DNA from: Candidatus Sumerlaeota bacterium
GTDB lineage: Bacteria > Sumerlaeota > Sumerlaeia > Sumerlaeales > Sumerlaeaceae
Direction: 5' to 3'
DNA length: 64,000 bases
Assembly (NCBI GenBank): GCA_012513815.1
Contig: JAAZBM010000005.1
Coordinates: 1 to 64,000 of the forward strand
Shown here: positions 61,025-64,000 of the stretch, piece after piece
How positions within the stretch are numbered: position 1 is the stretch's first letter
Layout of the letters: each line of letters opens with the position of its first letter
Made by a program: the position numbers and the translations under genes
Notes under the pieces: generated by a model
What the model saw: only the letters and a program-made list of their open reading frames with translations
Databases searched by the model: none
Told to the model about the DNA's origin: nothing

Positions 61025-61993
61025 TTACTCATCGAGAATCTTCGCCTCATACCCAAGCTCGCGCAACAACGCCATGTCCGTTTTCGTTGTAATCCCCACC
61101 GTTGTCAGCATATCGCCCGAAATGGCCGCGTTAGCCCCCGAGGCAAAACAACCCCGACCCTTGTCCGGGAGCAGCCCCCTGCCACCGGCCAGACGGATAA
61201 AGGCACTCGGAAGGATAAACCGATAAACCGCGACGATTCGGCGCATATCGTCATCCGTCAAAGACTCATTGTGCCCGAACGGCGTCCCGGAGATTGGGTT
61301 CAGCAGATTCATCGGCACACTCTTCACGCCAAGTTCACGCAGACTGAGCGCCATATCAATCCGATCCTCAACAGTCTCGCCCAGTCCCATGATGCCGCCG
61401 CTACACACAGACAGACCGGCAGCAAGCGCGCACCGAATCGCCTGCACCTTATCGTCAAACGTATGCGTGGTACAGATATTCGGGAAGTTCCGACGCGAAG
61501 TCTCCAGATTGTTATGAGCCCTCGTCACACCGGCATCCTTCAGCCGCCGAAACTGCTGCTCGCTCAGCAAGCCAAAGGAAACGCAAACAGAAATCCCGAC
61601 CTTCTCTTTAATTTCTCGAACCGCGTCACACATCTCATCCACTTCCGCGTCCGAAAGACACTTCCCGGAAGTAACGATGGAATACCGCAAAACGCCCTGC
61701 TCGTGATTGAGCGCCGCCTGAGCCAAGATTTCCTCTTTTGAAAGCAAAGGATACCGTGGCGCGCAAGTATGATTGTGAGCGGATTGCGCGCAAAACTTAC
61801 AATTCTCCGAGCAACAGCCGCTTTTCGCGTTGATAATGGCGCAAATATCAAATCGATTCGAACAAAAATGCCGACGGATCCTGTCCGCATTCCCACACAA
61901 CTCCGCAAGCGGCTGTTCATACAAAAACAAAGCCTCCGCCCGCCCGAGCGGTTTCCCCTCAAGCACTTCATCAGTTAATACATCAAGATTCAT
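61025..61993 (-). CDS. bioB: Biotin synthase
   Basis: A 322-residue radical SAM enzyme inserting sulfur into dethiobiotin. The SAM-cluster motif is CCSENCKFCAQS (about residues 57-68), and the second cluster region includes SVCSGGIMGLGETVEDRIDMALSLRELG. The length is typical. AGGG lies 7 bases before the ATG, and a modest promoter (TTGGGG and TATAGA, 17-base spacer) lies upstream. No other biotin gene is near, and a BirA operator is not recognisable. Confidence 0.93.
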   Translation of the reverse strand: MNLDVLTDEVLEGKPLGRAEALFLYEQPLAELCGNADRIRRHFCSNRFDICAIINAKSGCCSENCKFCAQSAHNHTCAPRYPLLSKEEILAQAALNHEQGVLRYSIVTSGKCLSDAEVDEMCDAVREIKEKVGISVCVSFGLLSEQQFRRLKDAGVTRAHNNLETSRRNFPNICTTHTFDDKVQAIRCALAAGLSVCSGGIMGLGETVEDRIDMALSLRELGVKSVPMNLLNPISGTPFGHNESLTDDDMRRIVAVYRFILPSAFIRLAGGRGLLPDKGRGCFASGANAAISGDMLTTVGITTKTDMALLRELGYEAKILDE

Positions 61994-62366
61994 CGCCCAT
62001 CCCTCACAGCAAAGGTTTATCTATAATAATACAATCAGACTCCCCCAAAAATATCCACCAACCAACTAACCGCACAAACACCACCCTCGCCTCCCCCAAG
62101 CCATCTAGGCCAACTAATAAATTAACAGCTTTTAGTCCACCACTCCACTCTTCACTCTTAACTCTTCACTCTAATTGAAGCTCTTCACTCTTAACTCTTT
62201 ACTCTAGCTAAAACCTTTTCGGACAATCTTTTAAGAACGAACTTCAATCATATAATGTAGCTAATTACACAAAACAAAACATCAAAATACACGTTCAGCG
62301 CGGGCATCACCATCGCCCGCTGACGCGGTTCAGTATGTGACACAACATCATGAGGTAGTGGAATCA
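61994..62366. other. Intergenic region before hsdM with direct repeats and leader hairpin
   Basis: This 370-base interval holds the bioB promoter side, then two 26-base direct copies of CTCTTCACTCTTAACTCTTC plus ACTCTA (62148-62173 and 62181-62206, one mismatch) set 33 bases apart. A TATAAT at 62251-62256 is a likely -10 box for hsdM. A bulged hairpin in the leader pairs CAGC and GGGC with GCCC and GCTG at about 62314-62340. No gene is seen. Confidence 0.6.
62148..62206. repeat. Two-copy 26 bp direct repeat
   Basis: CTCTTCACTCTTAACTCTT-(C/T)-ACTCTA occurs at 62148-62173 and 62181-62206. Each copy is itself made of a CTCTTCACTCTTAA theme, so the unit may be part of a longer dispersed simple repeat. 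Confidence 0.75.
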
Positions 62367-64000
62367 ATGGCAATCAGCATTCGGAAACTGGAAACACAAC
62401 TTTGGGAATCGGCTGATCTTTTGCGCCAAGGCTCAAAGCTCACATCGAATCAGTATTGCATGCCGGTTCTCGGCCTGATATTCCTACGCTATGCCTATGG
62501 CCGATACAAGTTAGTCGAAGCTGAAATCCTCAAGAATCGCCCCTCTCGCAAAGGCAGAATCATTCCCCTCGAAGCAAGTGACTTCGTCGCGAAAAGCGCG
62601 CTCTATCTGCCAAAAGAGGCGCAGTATGACTACCTCGTGAACCTGCCGGTGAATATCGCGAACGCCAAACTCAAGAACAAAAACGGACACCCCATGACGA
62701 GCCTTGGCGAGGTGGTCAACAACGCGATGCTCCTGATTGAGGACCAGAGCGATTTGCTCAAGGGTGTACTCCCCAAAAACTACACGGACTTATCCGATGA
62801 CATGCTTGCGGACTTGCTACGCATCTTCAACAACAGCACGCTTGACGAGGTGGGCGGCGACATTGTCGGACGCATCTACGAATACTTCATCAACAAATTC
62901 GCCAAGAACATCGCCACGGACGACGGAGCGTTCTTCACGCCAAAATCGCTAGTCAAAATGATTGTCAACATCATTGAACCTAAACGCGGCGTGTTACTTG
63001 ACCCCGCCTGTGGTTCGGGCGGGATGTTCGTTCAAAGTGGAGATTTCGTCAACCAATCGGGCATGAACGCCAACAACGCCATGACTTTTTTCGGACAGGA
63101 ATTGCGCGAGTACAACGCCCAACTGTGCCTGATGAACATGGCTGTTCATGGGCTAACCGGAGTCATCAAATCGGGCAACGAAGCGAACACTTTCTACCAC
63201 GATGCCCATCATCTCGATGGCACCTGTGATTATGTCATGGCGAATCCGCCGTTTAATGTAGACAAGGTCAAGCCCGAGTCTTGCGAAAACGCCAAACGCC
63301 TGCCGTTTGGCATGACAAACGTCAACGACAAAAAGGAAGTCAGCAACGCCAACTACCTATGGATTTCGTATTTCTACAGCTACCTGAACGACCATGGACG
63401 CGCCGGATTTGTCATGGCTTCTTCGGCGACGGATAGCCAAGACAAGGACAAAGCAATCCGCGAGCAGCTCATCAAAACGGGTCATGTCGATGTGATGTTC
63501 AGTGTCGCCAACAAATTCTTCTACACAAAAACATTGCCGTGTTCTCTTTGGTTCTTTGATAAGGGCAAGAGCAAAGCCATCAAGGACAAAGTCCTGTTTA
63601 TCGACGCCAGAAACTACTATACTGTTGTTGACCGGAAGCTGAACGAATGGTCGGAATGGCAGATGAAGAATCTGAATGCCATCGTGTGGTTATATCGCGG
63701 CGAAACGCAGAAGTATCAGGGATTACTGGCTGAGTATCGCGCGGCACTCGGCTGCGACAAGCCTTTTGCCGAGCAGGCGCGTGATTTGGCGGCGGCGGTC
63801 AAGGCGCTACGCCACAAGGCCAAGGCGGCGGTGGAGGCGGCCAACCGGCGCGAGAAGAAGAGAACTCAGGGCGACTATGACGCTCAACTGGAAGAACTGA
63901 CCGACGCGCTCACGATTGCCAAAGAAGCAAACTGGTTAGTTGAGAAGTTTGGCAACAAGGGCAAGTACGCGGATGTACTTGGATTGTGCAAAGTCGCGTC
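62367..64000 (+). CDS. hsdM: Type I restriction system DNA methyltransferase subunit (HsdM), truncated by window edge
   Basis: At least 544 codons are open to the right edge. The N-terminal helical domain (KLETQLWESADLLRQGSKLT) is followed by the N6-adenine methylase core. The SAM-binding motif I is LLDPACGSGGMF (about residue 212), the catalytic motif IV is YVMANPPFN (about 290), and the typical GRAGFVMASSATDSQDKDKAIRE helix comes after. Charged coiled-coil-like sequence follows. The start ATGGCAATC is the first in frame. The specificity and restriction genes should follow outside the window. This is the second defence-related locus here, besides mcrBC. Confidence 0.9.
   Translation, partial: MAISIRKLETQLWESADLLRQGSKLTSNQYCMPVLGLIFLRYAYGRYKLVEAEILKNRPSRKGRIIPLEASDFVAKSALYLPKEAQYDYLVNLPVNIANAKLKNKNGHPMTSLGEVVNNAMLLIEDQSDLLKGVLPKNYTDLSDDMLADLLRIFNNSTLDEVGGDIVGRIYEYFINKFAKNIATDDGAFFTPKSLVKMIVNIIEPKRGVLLDPACGSGGMFVQSGDFVNQSGMNANNAMTFFGQELREYNAQLCLMNMAVHGLTGVIKSGNEANTFYHDAHHLDGTCDYVMANPPFNVDKVKPESCENAKRLPFGMTNVNDKKEVSNANYLWISYFYSYLNDHGRAGFVMASSATDSQDKDKAIREQLIKTGHVDVMFSVANKFFYTKTLPCSLWFFDKGKSKAIKDKVLFIDARNYYTVVDRKLNEWSEWQMKNLNAIVWLYRGETQKYQGLLAEYRAALGCDKPFAEQARDLAAAVKALRHKAKAAVEAANRREKKRTQGDYDAQLEELTDALTIAKEANWLVEKFGNKGKYADVLGLCKVA

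Overview
The window reads as one contiguous piece of bacterial chromosome, about half G+C, with tightly packed short operons on both strands. The gene set (LemA fusion protein, class II ribonucleotide reductase, URO-D paralogue, many secreted proteins with signal peptides, a sensor kinase and two membrane diguanylate cyclases) would fit an anaerobic member of the PVC superphylum, such as a Kiritimatiellota, Lentisphaerota or Verrucomicrobiota gut or sediment lineage. No rRNA or marker gene in the window fixes this, so the assignment is a guess.

Layout. 1-1592: a decayed copy and an intact copy of one secreted protein. 1593-5881 (minus): phosphohexomutase, small secreted protein, URO-D-like enzyme and GIDE-LemA membrane protein. 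6031-6858: voltage-gated-type K+ channel. 7042-9051 and 12804-14228: two secreted proteins that were neighbours before a 3.5 kb low-GC McrBC restriction island (about 9223-12693) inserted between them. The island is flanked by 122/148 bp direct repeats of the second gene's promoter and start. 14329-18291: lipoprotein, rpiB, glyA, Tat-exported hydrolase-like protein and DUF167. 18388-20325 and 27208-27942 (minus): secreted CBM9-like proteins. Between them lie an HlyD/ABC/ABC-2 exporter and two GGDEF proteins with nearly identical 3' ends. 28148-33235: glycosyltransferase, a U32/RlhA-like protein with a 340-residue Arg-Asp repeat tail, and queD. 33510-36395: a secreted C39-type peptidase and a ZnuA-like protein. 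36500: tRNA-Lys. 36914-39765: nrdJ with candidate NrdR boxes, then an FtsL-like protein. 39828-42693 (minus): an aromatic amino acid operon (archaeal-type ADH synthase, chorismate mutase, aroA). 42848-46410: sugar ABC importer. 46547-52200: uppP, a large membrane protein, queA, a secreted protein and a TM2 protein. 52204-55652 (minus): dus, a small membrane protein, lspA and a histidine kinase. 55914-60830: HEAT-repeat protein and ligA. 61025: bioB. 62367 to the edge: hsdM of a type I restriction system.

Two signals stand out. First, the aromatic operon is preceded by an unannotated 42-codon leader peptide containing the run WQFYFYYAY. It is followed by a GC-rich segment that can pair with one arm of a 16 bp terminator with a T8 tract. 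This looks like complete ribosome-mediated transcription attenuation for Phe/Tyr/Trp. Second, five otherwise unrelated exported proteins, plus one decayed gene, end at the extreme C-terminus in the same short tag: a small-residue stretch, then V/I-x-D-W-x-L/E-F/Q/L. Their bodies are CBM9-like, beta-propeller, or C39 peptidase plus Ig domain. The tag looks like an undescribed sorting or attachment signal. Its best-matched carriers (7042 and 18388) also share a promoter pattern.
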